This document shows, one piece after another, positions 1 to 8,851 of a DNA stretch of 64,000 nt (position 1 is its first letter; each line of letters begins with the position of its first letter). Source of the DNA: Castellaniella sp040276065 (GTDB taxonomy: Bacteria; Pseudomonadota; Gammaproteobacteria; Burkholderiales; Burkholderiaceae_B); assembly GCF_040276065.1 (NCBI RefSeq), contig NZ_JBELOI010000008.1, forward strand, positions 145,662 through 209,661. The letters run 5' to 3'. The notes beneath the pieces were generated by a model. The model had not been told where the DNA came from. It saw only the letters and a list, made by a program, of their open reading frames with translations, and searched no databases. Position numbers and translations under genes: made by a program.

Positions 1-330
1 GAAGCCATTACGCTGGCCTATGAAAAAACGCTGAAGGCCAATGGTGGGGCGTGGCCCACCACCGAGCAACTGGCCACCACCTTGCGCACACTGGAATACC
101 GTGGCCTATCGCGGCCGATCAAGATGCGCGAAGACGGCCAGGCGATGCAGGGTCAGCTCTATGGCGTCACGCTGGAGCATTCCGACTATCCGTTTCCGCA
201 GGTGGGCGAGTTGGTGTTCTATCCCGCCGAGCTGGTATCGCCGCCCGTGGGCGAGATATCGGCGGACTGGGTCAAGACGCTCAAGCCCGACATGCTGAAG
301 AGCACGCTGATACACCGCGTGGGTAAATAA
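1..330 (+). CDS. Branched-chain amino acid-type ABC transporter substrate-binding protein, C-terminal part
   Basis: The reading frame is open from the first base and ends with TAA at 328-330, so only the last 109 residues of a periplasmic binding protein are present. The fragment reads like the final lobe of Leu/Ile/Val-family (type I fold) binding proteins: an amphipathic stretch, then LRTLEYRGLSRPIKM, then a beta-rich ending. The four genes that follow encode the matching permeases and ATPases, so this is almost certainly the binding component of that importer. The cargo cannot be read from this fragment. The operon context suggests a branched carboxylic acid such as mevalonate rather than an amino acid, which is inference. 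Confidence 0.75.
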   Translation, partial: EAITLAYEKTLKANGGAWPTTEQLATTLRTLEYRGLSRPIKMREDGQAMQGQLYGVTLEHSDYPFPQVGELVFYPAELVSPPVGEISADWVKTLKPDMLKSTLIHRVGK

Positions 331-356
331 GCGACCGTCGCCCGGGAACGCTGAAC

Positions 357-1262
357 ATGAACTTCCATTTGTTGTTGCTGGCCGTGGTCGATGGGCTGTC
401 GTACGCAAGCCTGCTGTTCATGATTGCGCTGGGCTTGACGCTGATTTGCGGCGTGTTTGGCGTCATCAATGTCGCCCACGGTAGTTTCTACGCGATCGGC
501 GGCTATAGCGCAGCCACCGTGATGGCCTGGCTGCTGCCCGATGATGCATCGGTGCTGGTGCTGGTGTGCGCGCTGCTGGGCACGGCGGTATTGGTGGGCG
601 GCGCGCTTGGCGCGCTGCTCGAACGGGGCATCATGCGGCGTTTCCAGGATCGCGATCCAGTGTTGCAGTTGCTGGTTACCTTCGCGGTCTTCATGATTCT
701 CGAAAACCTGCAGCGCATGATCTGGGGGAGCACTCCTGTCAATGCGGGCGCGTTGGCTGGTCGCATGGGGACGGTCGAGCTGCTGGGCGTGACCTTCATG
801 AGGTACCAGTTGCTGGTGGTGCCGGGAATCGCCCTGGCTTCTTTCGTGGGGTTGCAGTGTCTGCTGCGGTATTCCATCACGGGCCGCAAGCTGCTTGCGG
901 TCATCCATCATCGCGAGGTGGCGACGGCGCTGGGCATCGATGCGGCGCGCATGGGTCTGATGACCTTTGCGCTCGGCGGCGCGTTGGGCGCGGTGGGCGG
1001 TGCGCTGTCCGTCCCCATGACCACATTCGTGCCGGGGGTGGCCGCCGATATGGTGGTCGCGTCCTTTGCCGTCATCGCCACTGCGGGGCTGGGGCAGATC
1101 ACGGGGGCCTTGATTGCATCTATCCTCATCGGGCTGGCCCGGGCGCTGGCGGTCTATACCCTGCCGGAACTCGAGGTGGTCATGCCTTACCTCATGATGG
1201 TTGCCGTCCTGCTGGTGCGCCCCAGCGGTTTGTTCTCGGTCGCCGAGGCCAGGAGGATCTGA
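357..1262 (+). CDS. Liv-type ABC transporter permease (LivH family)
   Basis: Inner-membrane permease of 301 residues, the usual LivH length. It is hydrophobic throughout and carries family features near the N-terminus (ALGLTLICGVFGVINVAHGS, residues about 24-43) and a C-terminal LVRPSGLF ending. It would pair with the next gene product to form the translocation channel of an importer. The stop overlaps the next start as TGATG at 1260-1264, so the two are translationally coupled. The gene follows the binding-protein fragment by 26 bases. Substrate is not determined by sequence; the downstream acyl-CoA enzymes suggest a branched organic acid. Confidence 0.88.
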   Translation: MNFHLLLLAVVDGLSYASLLFMIALGLTLICGVFGVINVAHGSFYAIGGYSAATVMAWLLPDDASVLVLVCALLGTAVLVGGALGALLERGIMRRFQDRDPVLQLLVTFAVFMILENLQRMIWGSTPVNAGALAGRMGTVELLGVTFMRYQLLVVPGIALASFVGLQCLLRYSITGRKLLAVIHHREVATALGIDAARMGLMTFALGGALGAVGGALSVPMTTFVPGVAADMVVASFAVIATAGLGQITGALIASILIGLARALAVYTLPELEVVMPYLMMVAVLLVRPSGLFSVAEARRI

Positions 1263-2224
1263 TGCGGCATTGGACTTTTGCCTGGGCTATCGGCTGCGCG
1301 TCCGCCGCCCTGGCGGCCATGGCATGGCTATGGCCCTGGACGCGGATGCCTGTCATCACGTTCCTGAGCTATGGCATGGCGGCGCTCGGCTTGTCGGTCT
1401 TGATGCGGGCGGGGCAGGTCTCCTTCGGCCATGCCATGTACGCCCTGATTGCGGGCTACGGCACGGCGTTCACCGTCAGGGCGTTTCCCGGCGCCGATGC
1501 GCTGGTCGCGCTGGCGGCGGGTGTATCGAGCGCCGTCGTCCTCGGCGTGGTGGTGGCTGCCTTTGTGTCCCGTTATCGCGGGATATTTTTCGGCATGCTC
1601 AACTTGGGTATTTCGATGGTGTTCTATTCCCTGGCCGGAAAACTCTACACATGGACCGGTGGAACAGACGGCCTGCGCTTCGAGCGGCCGCCCTTGCTGG
1701 GGATGACGCTCGATCGCGGCGAGTTCGAGTGGGGCATGATGCTGCTGGCGCTCGCATCGGCCGTGCTGTTGGGCTGGGCCGTGCAGCGTTACTTCAGATC
1801 CTCGGCCGGTCAGATTGCCGCTGCGATACGCGTCAACGAGACCCGGCTCGAATATATCGGTTTGTCGGCCCGTGCGGCGATGGTCGAGGCGTATGTGCTC
1901 TCGTCCGCGCTGGTGGGCGTCGGCGGCGCCATGCTCGCGCTGGCGCAGGGGCTGATGACCCCCGAAGGCGGCTATTGGCTGCGCTCGGGCGAGTACGTAT
2001 TCATTGCCATCCTGGGCGGAGCGGGCCATGCCATCGGGGCATTCCTCGGCGCGGCGGTATTCGAACTCATCCTGTTGATGGGTGCGGTGTACTTCACAAA
2101 TATCTGGCAGATCGTGCTGGGCGCCACCTTGCTGGCCGTGATTTTCTTTGCCCCCTCGGGGCTGGTTGGGCGGTTCCGGCAATTCCGCCAGGGCAGGGCG
2201 GCCAGGGCGGTAAATCATGAATAG
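1262..2224 (+). CDS. Liv-type ABC transporter permease (LivM family)
   Basis: Second inner-membrane permease subunit, 320 residues, starting MRHWTFAWAI. It has about eight to nine hydrophobic segments and the LivM hallmarks GQVSFGHAMY and YRGIFFGMLNLGISMVFYS. It lacks the long N-terminal extension seen in the other LivM of this window (32366-33592). The ATG overlaps the preceding stop by one base, and its end overlaps the next gene by eight bases, so the operon is very compact. It is expected to form a heterodimer with the preceding permease. Confidence 0.88.
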   Translation: MRHWTFAWAIGCASAALAAMAWLWPWTRMPVITFLSYGMAALGLSVLMRAGQVSFGHAMYALIAGYGTAFTVRAFPGADALVALAAGVSSAVVLGVVVAAFVSRYRGIFFGMLNLGISMVFYSLAGKLYTWTGGTDGLRFERPPLLGMTLDRGEFEWGMMLLALASAVLLGWAVQRYFRSSAGQIAAAIRVNETRLEYIGLSARAAMVEAYVLSSALVGVGGAMLALAQGLMTPEGGYWLRSGEYVFIAILGGAGHAIGAFLGAAVFELILLMGAVYFTNIWQIVLGATLLAVIFFAPSGLVGRFRQFRQGRAARAVNHE

Positions 2225-2975
2225 CGTAGCGGACGAGGTGCTGCTGCAGACCTCGGGGCTCACCTTGCGTTTCGGCGCGATTCAGGCGGCTGACGGCATC
2301 GACTTCACCTTGCACGCGGGGGAACATCTGGCGGTGATCGGGGCCAATGGCGCCGGCAAGACCACGTTCATCAATATTTGCACCGGCTACATCAAACCCA
2401 CCAGTGGCACCGTGGTTTTCGCGGGGCGGGACATCACACGCAAAGGCCCCCGGCAGATCACCCGACTGGGGATCGGGCGCTCTTTCCAGCTTCCGCAATT
2501 GTTTCTCGAGCACACCGTGCAGGAGTGCCTGCAACTGGCATCGGTCGCGCGCAGCCGCAAGATTTCCCGCTGGGTCCCGTTGGCGCAAAATGCCGACGGC
2601 CGCGCGGTTGCTGAAATGCTCGAGCTGGTGGAGCTGGTGTCGTGCCGGAACGATCCGGCGTCGGTCTTGCCGGAAGGCCATCGCAAGCTGCTGGACGTGG
2701 CCATTGCGCTGATGTTGGAGCCCAGGCTCATGATCATGGACGAACCGACCAGCGGCGTGGCCTCGGAGGACAAGCATGCGGTGATGCGGACCATCATGGC
2801 CGCGCTGCGGCAGCGCAATGTGACCAGTTGGTTCGTCGAGCATGACATCGACATCGTACTGGCGTATGCCACGCGCGTCGCGGCGTGGATCGATGGGCGG
2901 GTTGCGGCCGATGGCGAGCCGCAAGCCGTCTTCGCCGATCCGACCATTCGTCGCGAAGTACTGGGAGAGCGCTGA
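2217..2975 (+). CDS. Liv-type ABC transporter ATP-binding protein (LivG family)
   Basis: Cytoplasmic ATPase subunit of 252 residues. The Walker A motif is GANGAGKTT (about residues 42-50) and the Walker B segment is LMIMDEPTSGVAS. The ABC signature region reads VLPEGHRKLLDVAIAL, in which the usual LSxGxQ is degenerate (LPEGH), as is common in LivG proteins. Together with the next gene it would form the asymmetric ATPase dimer that powers the LivHM permeases. The start overlaps livM by eight bases, indicating coupled expression. Confidence 0.87.
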   Translation: MNSVADEVLLQTSGLTLRFGAIQAADGIDFTLHAGEHLAVIGANGAGKTTFINICTGYIKPTSGTVVFAGRDITRKGPRQITRLGIGRSFQLPQLFLEHTVQECLQLASVARSRKISRWVPLAQNADGRAVAEMLELVELVSCRNDPASVLPEGHRKLLDVAIALMLEPRLMIMDEPTSGVASEDKHAVMRTIMAALRQRNVTSWFVEHDIDIVLAYATRVAAWIDGRVAADGEPQAVFADPTIRREVLGER

Positions 2976-2976
2976 G

Positions 2977-3681
2977 ATGGGCCTGCACATCGAATCCATG
3001 CGCGTGGACCTGGCCGGGAACGTGGTGCTGCGCAATGTGAGCGTCAGCCTGCCAGAGGGCGAGACGGTGGCGGTCGTCGGGTGCAACGGCGCGGGCAAGA
3101 CGACCTTGCTGCGAAGCATCATGGGGCTGGTGAAACCGATCTCGGGCCGCATTGTGCTCGATGGCCGGGACATCAGCAAGGAGCCCCCGCATTTGCGGGC
3201 CGCCTTGGGGTTCGGCTATGCGCCTGAGGACAGGGTCATTTTTCCTTCGCTGACCGTTGCCCAGAACATCGCCTTGCCTTGCGAGGTGCAGCACGTGCCC
3301 GGGCGCGACATCGCGCAGAGAGTGGGGATGGTGCTGGCGGCCATGCCGCAGCTCGAGCCCATGTTGCCGCGTTCGGGGGCGGCGCTCTCGGGCGGGCAGG
3401 GCAAGATGGTCGCTTTAGCCCGCGCCTTGATGGCCGGAACCCGGTTCGTCCTCCTGGACGAACCATTCCAGGGGCTGGCACCGGTGTTGGCCAAGCAATA
3501 CGGGGACGCGCTCAGGGCCTTGCGCCGGTCCCATCCACATCTTTGTGTGGTGATCACCGAATCCAATGCATCTTTGCTGGACGGTGTACAGACCCGCACG
3601 CTGTTTATTGAACGGGGCTATGTGAGGGCCGATCGCGCGCGCGCCCCGCATGGCCATGGAGCATCGGGAGAAAACGAATGA
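2977..3681 (+). CDS. Liv-type ABC transporter ATP-binding protein (LivF family)
   Basis: Second ATPase subunit, 234 residues from the ATG at 2977 (MGLHIESMRVDLAG). That start is preferred over a longer in-frame extension because it sits one base after the livG stop and the extension is only an overlap with livG. Walker A is GCNGAGKTT, the signature is LSGGQGKMVALARAL, and Walker B is FVLLDEPFQGLAP. Its end overlaps the CoA-transferase start by four bases, which physically ties the transporter to the catabolic genes. Confidence 0.87.
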   Translation: MGLHIESMRVDLAGNVVLRNVSVSLPEGETVAVVGCNGAGKTTLLRSIMGLVKPISGRIVLDGRDISKEPPHLRAALGFGYAPEDRVIFPSLTVAQNIALPCEVQHVPGRDIAQRVGMVLAAMPQLEPMLPRSGAALSGGQGKMVALARALMAGTRFVLLDEPFQGLAPVLAKQYGDALRALRRSHPHLCVVITESNASLLDGVQTRTLFIERGYVRADRARAPHGHGASGENE

Positions 3682-4910
3682 ATGCGACAGAGGCGGGGCT
3701 GCCCTTGGGCGACGGCCCTCTTAGAGGGCTGGTGGTCATCGATGTCACGCGCGTGGTGGCGGGCCCCTATTGCACCATGATGTTGGCCGACCTCGGGGCG
3801 ACGGTAATCAAGGTCGAGAATCCGGCGGAACCGGATTATGTGCGAACATTCCCGCCTTTTGTGGAGGGTGAAAATGGCCGGGCCAGCGCGTTCTTCGCAC
3901 AGTACAACCGGCACAAGCTCAGTGTCAGCCTCAACTTGAAAACCGGCGAAGGCCAGGCCTTGTTGCGCAAGCTGGTGGGCCAGGCCGACATGCTCGTCGA
4001 GAATTTCCGCCCGGGGACGATGGCGAAATTGGGACTGGACTACGAGGCGTTGAAGGATGAGAACCCCGGCCTCGTCTATGTCTCGATCAGTGGATTCGGG
4101 CAGACAGGCCCCCATTCGCTACGCCCCGCTTACGACAACAGCGCCCAGGCAACCGGTGGGTTGTGGTCCTTCAACGGGGAGAAAGGCCGGCCGCCCGTCC
4201 GGGTGGGCACGATCATCGGGGACCTATCGGCATCCTTTTATGCGGCCATCGCGGCCCTGGCCGCTGTCATGCACGCCCGGCAGACGGGGGAAGGACAACT
4301 GGTCGATGTGGCGCAGCAGGATTCCGTGGTGACGTTGACTGAGCATGCGGTGGTCAATTTCACCGTCGATCATGTCGTGGCGCAGCCTCTGGGAAATGAT
4401 CACCCGTTCGTGCGCCCCTACGGCCAGTTCGCGTGCAAGGACGGTTTCGTGTTTTTCGGCGCCTATACGGATAAATTTTGGCGCGAGGCGTGCAGGATAT
4501 TCGGCGAGCCCGATCTGATCGCGGATACCGAGATCGATACCATGGAAAAACGATTCGACCCGCAAGTGTACGAGCACCACGTGGCGCCCGTCGTCAGGCG
4601 ATGGTGCGCCGATCGCACCAAGGCCGAGTTGGAGGAAATGGCCGGGGATCTCATCCCCCTCACGCCCATCAAGACCATGGCCGAGGTGGTGCAGGATCCG
4701 CATCTGGGCGTGCGCGAGATGTTTGTGCCGGTCGTCATGGATGGCGTCCCGGTGACGGTGTTCGGCAGCCCGATGAAGCTGTCGAAAACGCCGGTGCGGG
4801 CGGCGGGGATCGCCCCGGCGTTTGGCGAGCATAATGCCACGGTGTTCGGTGGCTGGGCGGGCCTGAGCGCCGGTGATCTGGAGCGCTTGCGCGCACAGGG
4901 CGTGATCTGA
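3678..4910 (+). CDS. CaiB/BaiF family (class III) CoA-transferase
   Basis: Class III CoA-transferase of 410 residues that moves CoA between carboxylic acids. The family N-terminus is clear (LRGLVVIDVTRVVAGPYCTM, then ADLGATVIKVENP), and the likely catalytic aspartate is Asp153 in RPAYDNSAQATGG. It overlaps the upstream ATPase and the downstream crotonase, so it belongs to the same transcription unit. Known relatives include succinyl-CoA:hydroxymethylglutarate CoA-transferase. With a degradative HMG-CoA reductase downstream, activation of mevalonate, HMG or a related acid is a reasonable inference. The exact acid cannot be read from the sequence. Confidence 0.85.
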   Translation: MNATEAGLPLGDGPLRGLVVIDVTRVVAGPYCTMMLADLGATVIKVENPAEPDYVRTFPPFVEGENGRASAFFAQYNRHKLSVSLNLKTGEGQALLRKLVGQADMLVENFRPGTMAKLGLDYEALKDENPGLVYVSISGFGQTGPHSLRPAYDNSAQATGGLWSFNGEKGRPPVRVGTIIGDLSASFYAAIAALAAVMHARQTGEGQLVDVAQQDSVVTLTEHAVVNFTVDHVVAQPLGNDHPFVRPYGQFACKDGFVFFGAYTDKFWREACRIFGEPDLIADTEIDTMEKRFDPQVYEHHVAPVVRRWCADRTKAELEEMAGDLIPLTPIKTMAEVVQDPHLGVREMFVPVVMDGVPVTVFGSPMKLSKTPVRAAGIAPAFGEHNATVFGGWAGLSAGDLERLRAQGVI

Positions 4911-5656
4911 TGGCCATCGACTATGACGTGCGCGACCGAATTGCGCACATCCGCTTCAACCGCCCCGAGAAACTCAATGCCTTGACGCTGGAGATGTACG
5001 ACCAGCTCGCACAGGCCTTTGCGCGCGCCGGCGTGGATGACGAGGTGCGCGTCGTGCTCCTGACGGGGGCGGGCAGCCGCGCGTTCTGCGTCGGGGCGGA
5101 TCTGACGGAATCCATACCGGCATTGGCCGAGGGGCGGTTCGATATCTCGGAGTGGGATGGCGCGCACCTCAAGCAGCCGGGTTTCTACAAACCTGTGGTG
5201 GCGGCGGTCAACGGCTTGTGCATGGGGGGCGGCTTCGAGATCATGCTGGCGGCCGATATCCGGGTGGCCGCGGACACTGCGGTTTTCGCGCTTCCCGAAG
5301 CATCCCTGGGCTTTGTGCCGGCGGGTGGCACGCTCGTGCGCCTGGTCCGCCAGATTCCCTATGCGTTTGCGATGGAGCTGATGATGACGGCAGAGCGCTT
5401 TCCCGCCAGCCGGCTGGCGGAAATGGGCGTGCTGAACCGGATCGTCCCCGCTGCCGAGCTGGCGCAGGTTGCGCTGGCATATGCCGAAAACATTGCCCGG
5501 AACGGAGCAGTCGCGCTGTCCGTGATCAAGGAGGCGGCCTCGACGCTGGGACATCTCCCCTTCGAGGCGGCATTCGCGCGCGAAGCGCAACTGGGCCAAC
5601 GCGCATTCACGTGCGACGAAGCCAAGGCGGGCCTGCGGCGCTTTCTTGAGCGCTGA
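4910..5656 (+). CDS. Enoyl-CoA hydratase/isomerase family protein (crotonase)
   Basis: Crotonase-fold enzyme of 248 residues. The oxyanion-hole segments are visible: FCVGADLTES and the NGLCMGGGFEIMLAADIRVA block, followed by ALPEASLGFVPAGG with an acidic residue at the usual catalytic position. Crotonases hydrate or isomerise acyl-CoA esters. Here it overlaps the CoA-transferase by one base. Plausible roles are hydration of 3-methylglutaconyl-CoA to HMG-CoA, or interconversion of mevalonyl-CoA and its anhydro form (compare fungal SidH). Both are inference from the neighbouring HMG-CoA reductase. Confidence 0.85.
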   Translation: MAIDYDVRDRIAHIRFNRPEKLNALTLEMYDQLAQAFARAGVDDEVRVVLLTGAGSRAFCVGADLTESIPALAEGRFDISEWDGAHLKQPGFYKPVVAAVNGLCMGGGFEIMLAADIRVAADTAVFALPEASLGFVPAGGTLVRLVRQIPYAFAMELMMTAERFPASRLAEMGVLNRIVPAAELAQVALAYAENIARNGAVALSVIKEAASTLGHLPFEAAFAREAQLGQRAFTCDEAKAGLRRFLER

Positions 5657-5728
5657 GCCCGGGGCCATCCCGGGGCCGGCAATTCGGCGGGCCGCGGCGG
5701 AAATTATTTTTCTATGTAAAGGAAATGC

Positions 5729-7015
5729 ATGACCATCCATTCACGGCTTCCCAATTTTCGCAATCTCGCGCCCGCGCAGCGCCTGGCGCATGTGGCGCAG
5801 GCCTGTGGCTTGGACGAGGACGATGTGGCGTTACTCGACAAGCCGGGCGCGCTGGAGCTGTCCCGCGCGGACGGCATGATCGAGAACGTCATTGCCACCT
5901 TTGAGTTGCCCATGGGGGTGGCGGGCAACTTCACCATCAATGGCAAAGACGTGCTCGTGCCCATGGTGGTCGAGGAGCCTTCGATCGTTGCCGCGGCCTC
6001 GTTCATGGCCAAGCTGGCCCGGGACTGCGGCGGCTTCGAGACGTCCAGCACCGGTCCCCTCATGCGCGCGCAGGTACAAATCCTGGGGACTGCCGATCCC
6101 CACGGGGCCAGGCTGGCATTGCTCAAGCGCCGCGACGAGATCCTTGCCCTGGCCAACAGCCGCGACAAAGTCCTCATCGACCTGGGAGGCGGCTGCCGCG
6201 ATATCGAGGTTCATGTTTTTCCCGATACGCCCCGCGGCCCCATGGTGATCATGCATCTGATCGTGGATGTGCGCGACGCCATGGGCGCCAACACTGTCAA
6301 CACCATGGCTGAGTCCGTCTCGCCCTTGGTGGAAAGATTGACGGGCGGGCAGGTGCGCCTGCGCATTCTCTCCAATCTGGCGGACCTTCGACTGGCGCGG
6401 GCTCGGGTGCGACTGACCCCCGAGGTCTTGGAAACTCCGGAATACAGCGGTTCCCGGATCATCGAAGGGGTGATCGACGCTTATACCTTTGCCGCCGTGG
6501 ATCCCTATCGTGCCGCCACGCACAACAAGGGCATCATGAACGGCATCGATCCGATTATCGTGGCGACTGGCAATGACTGGCGCGCCGTCGAGGCCGGGGC
6601 TCATGCCTGGGCCTGTCGCAAGGGACGCTATACGTCCTTGAGCACCTGGGAAAAGGACGCCGGCGGCGCGCTGGTGGGAACTCTCGAGATGCCGATGCCC
6701 GTGGGGCTGGTCGGCGGCGCCACCAAGACGCATCCCCTGGCTCGGACCGCGTTGAAGATCATGAGCGTGACTACGGCGCAGGAACTGGGCGAGGTGGCGG
6801 TTGCTGTCGGGTTGGCCCAGAACCTGGGCGCCTTGCGTGCTTTGGCCACGGAAGGCATCCAGCGCGGACACATGGCCCTGCATGCCCGCAATATCGCGAT
6901 GGGGGCCGGCGCCGTGGGTGACGAGATCGATGCGCTGGCCCGGCAATTGGCCGCCGACCACGATGTGCGCACCGATCGCGCGGTGGAACTGTTGCGGGCG
7001 CTGCGCGCCAAGTGA
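5729..7015 (+). CDS. mvaA: Degradative (class II) hydroxymethylglutaryl-CoA reductase
   Basis: The 428-residue length equals that of the classic Pseudomonas mevalonii enzyme. The catalytic residues fall at the same numbers: Glu83 (VVEEPSIVAAAS), Lys267 (THNKGIMNGID), Asp283 (ATGNDWRAVE) and His381 (GHMALHARN). The substrate segment ENVIATFELPMGVAGNF is also present. Class II enzymes in bacteria that make isoprenoids by the MEP route run in the oxidative direction, turning mevalonate plus CoA into HMG-CoA. The gene lies 72 bases after the crotonase, with an AAGGAA ribosome site. No HMG-CoA lyase, the usual next enzyme, is in the window. Confidence 0.93.
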   Translation: MTIHSRLPNFRNLAPAQRLAHVAQACGLDEDDVALLDKPGALELSRADGMIENVIATFELPMGVAGNFTINGKDVLVPMVVEEPSIVAAASFMAKLARDCGGFETSSTGPLMRAQVQILGTADPHGARLALLKRRDEILALANSRDKVLIDLGGGCRDIEVHVFPDTPRGPMVIMHLIVDVRDAMGANTVNTMAESVSPLVERLTGGQVRLRILSNLADLRLARARVRLTPEVLETPEYSGSRIIEGVIDAYTFAAVDPYRAATHNKGIMNGIDPIIVATGNDWRAVEAGAHAWACRKGRYTSLSTWEKDAGGALVGTLEMPMPVGLVGGATKTHPLARTALKIMSVTTAQELGEVAVAVGLAQNLGALRALATEGIQRGHMALHARNIAMGAGAVGDEIDALARQLAADHDVRTDRAVELLRALRAK

Positions 7016-7095
7016 CCGCGGTCCCGGCGCGTGGGGGCTCATGCTTCATGTGCCTCTCGGTCGGGGGCTCGGGCGGAATGCGCCTTCCTGAAACC

Positions 7096-8016
7096 TCACT
7101 CGATGTTTTGCGCCTGTTCGCGCATCTGCTCGATGAGGAGCTTGAGGTCGATCGCCGCCTGGGTGACTGATAGCGCCGCCGATTTGGAGCCCAGCGTGTT
7201 GGCCTCGCGGTTCATTTCCTGGAACAGGAAGTCCAGCCGCTTGCCGCGGCTGCCCTTGAGCGACGCCTGCGTCCCGGGGGCACCGGGGTCGCCCAGTATG
7301 TGCCGCAGCTCGGCCAGGTGCGAGCGCAGGCGGGCGATTTCCTCGGCCACGTCCACGCGCAGGCCGAACAGCCCGGCTTCTTGTGCGATCCGCGCCGAGA
7401 GCTCGGCGCCGCTGATCTGGGCAAAGCCCTCGGGACTGACGGCCTCGAGCGCCTCGCGCAGGCGCTGGGCCACGCGGGCCTGTTGCCCCTCGACCAGGCC
7501 GGGCAGCTCGGCCTCGACCCGGTCCACGATGCCGCCCACCTCGTGGGCCGTCTCCAGCATGGCCTGGGCGAGGCGCCCGCCTTCGCGCTCGCGCGCCGCC
7601 GTAAACTCGTCGAGCGCCTGCTCCATCGCGCGCTCGCACAGGGGCATCCAGGCTTCGGGATCCAGCGCGCCGCGCTCGCCACCGCCCAGCAGCTCAGCCA
7701 GTGTCGGCGCGGGGACGTCGGGGATGATGGCGCGCGCGGCGCGCAGTTGTTCAGCCAAAGCGTGCAGGGTGCCGAGGTCGATGCCACGCGATACGGCGCC
7801 GGTGGCGGCCGCATAGGCGATGCGGATCTCGATCTTGCCGCGCTGCGTTCGCCGGTTCAGGATTTCGCGCAGGCGGGACTCGGCAAAGCGTAGATCCTCG
7901 GGCACGCGCAGGTTGACATCCAGGTAGCGGTTATTGACGCCGCGGATTTCGATGCTGATGGAGCCGGGCTCGGATTCCAGGCGCACCGCGCCGAAGGCCG
8001 TCATGCTGCGAATCAT
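7096..8016 (-). CDS. yicC: YicC family endoribonuclease
   Basis: Protein of 306 residues beginning MIRSMTAFGAVRLES, the hallmark N-terminus of the YicC/YloC family. The C-terminal DUF1732-type block (KRLDFLFQEMNREANTLGSK) is intact. The family has been shown to be stress-related endoribonucleases affecting sRNA and mRNA decay. The middle is rich in charged helices. It is transcribed divergently from rph with an 85-base gap, a pairing common in proteobacteria. It converges on mvaA with 80 bases between stops. Confidence 0.9.
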   Translation of the reverse strand: MIRSMTAFGAVRLESEPGSISIEIRGVNNRYLDVNLRVPEDLRFAESRLREILNRRTQRGKIEIRIAYAAATGAVSRGIDLGTLHALAEQLRAARAIIPDVPAPTLAELLGGGERGALDPEAWMPLCERAMEQALDEFTAAREREGGRLAQAMLETAHEVGGIVDRVEAELPGLVEGQQARVAQRLREALEAVSPEGFAQISGAELSARIAQEAGLFGLRVDVAEEIARLRSHLAELRHILGDPGAPGTQASLKGSRGKRLDFLFQEMNREANTLGSKSAALSVTQAAIDLKLLIEQMREQAQNIE

Positions 8017-8101
8017 GGCTTGTCCCGTGTTTATCTACAATGTGGGCGTATTGTAATCTTGAACCTCGGCAATCCCTCTTGCCCACTGACGGAAACCTTT
8101 G

Positions 8102-8851
8102 ATGCCTGAACATTCATCACTCGACGCGCGCCCCTCCGGCCGCTCGCCCGACGAGCTGCGCGACGTGCGCCTCTTGACGGGATATACCCGCTACGCCGAA
8201 GGCTCGGTGCTGGCCTGCATGGGCGACACTCAAGTCCTGTGCAATGCCAGCATCCTCGACAAGGTGCCGCCCTTTCTCAGGGGCGAGGGGCGCGGCTGGG
8301 TGACGGCGGAATACGGGATGTTGCCGCGGGCCACGCATACGCGCGGCGATCGCGAGGCGGCGCGCGGCAAGCAAAGCGGCCGTACCCAGGAAATCCAGCG
8401 TCTGATCGGCCGCAGCCTGCGCGCCGTTTTCGACCTGCATGCCTTGGGCGAGCGCACCATCCATCTGGACTGCGACGTCCTGCAGGCCGATGGCGGTACG
8501 CGCTGCGCCAGTATTACCGGCGCCTGGGTGGCCGCGGCACTGGCGGTGCGCCGCCTGCGGCAACAGGGCGCGCTGGCCGGCGACCCCTTGATCGGGCAGG
8601 TGGCCGCCGTGTCGGTCGGTATCGTCGGCGGGCGTCCGGTGCTGGATCTGGATTACCCCGAGGACTCGGCCTGCGACACCGACATGAACGTCGTCATGAC
8701 CGGAGCCGGGCAATACGTCGAGGTGCAAGGCACGGCCGAGGGCGGCAGCTTCCAGCGCACGGCGCTCGACGCGCTGCTGGATCTGGCGGGCGCGGGGATT
8801 TCACGTCTGCTCGCCTTGCAGGCCCGCGCGCTCGAGGAGGCCGAGGCATGA
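8102..8851 (+). CDS. rph: Ribonuclease PH
   Basis: Phosphorolytic 3' exoribonuclease of 249 residues that trims tRNA 3' ends. The ATG at 8102 is chosen over a TTG three bases upstream. Conserved features are RPSGRSPDELRDV near the start, EYGMLPRATHTR, the phosphate-binding GKQSGRTQEIQRLIGRSLRA, and CDVLQADGGTRCASITGA. The stop overlaps the start of rdgB (ATGA at 8848-8851), so the RNA-processing and nucleotide-sanitising genes are co-translated. Confidence 0.95.
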   Translation: MPEHSSLDARPSGRSPDELRDVRLLTGYTRYAEGSVLACMGDTQVLCNASILDKVPPFLRGEGRGWVTAEYGMLPRATHTRGDREAARGKQSGRTQEIQRLIGRSLRAVFDLHALGERTIHLDCDVLQADGGTRCASITGAWVAAALAVRRLRQQGALAGDPLIGQVAAVSVGIVGGRPVLDLDYPEDSACDTDMNVVMTGAGQYVEVQGTAEGGSFQRTALDALLDLAGAGISRLLALQARALEEAEA

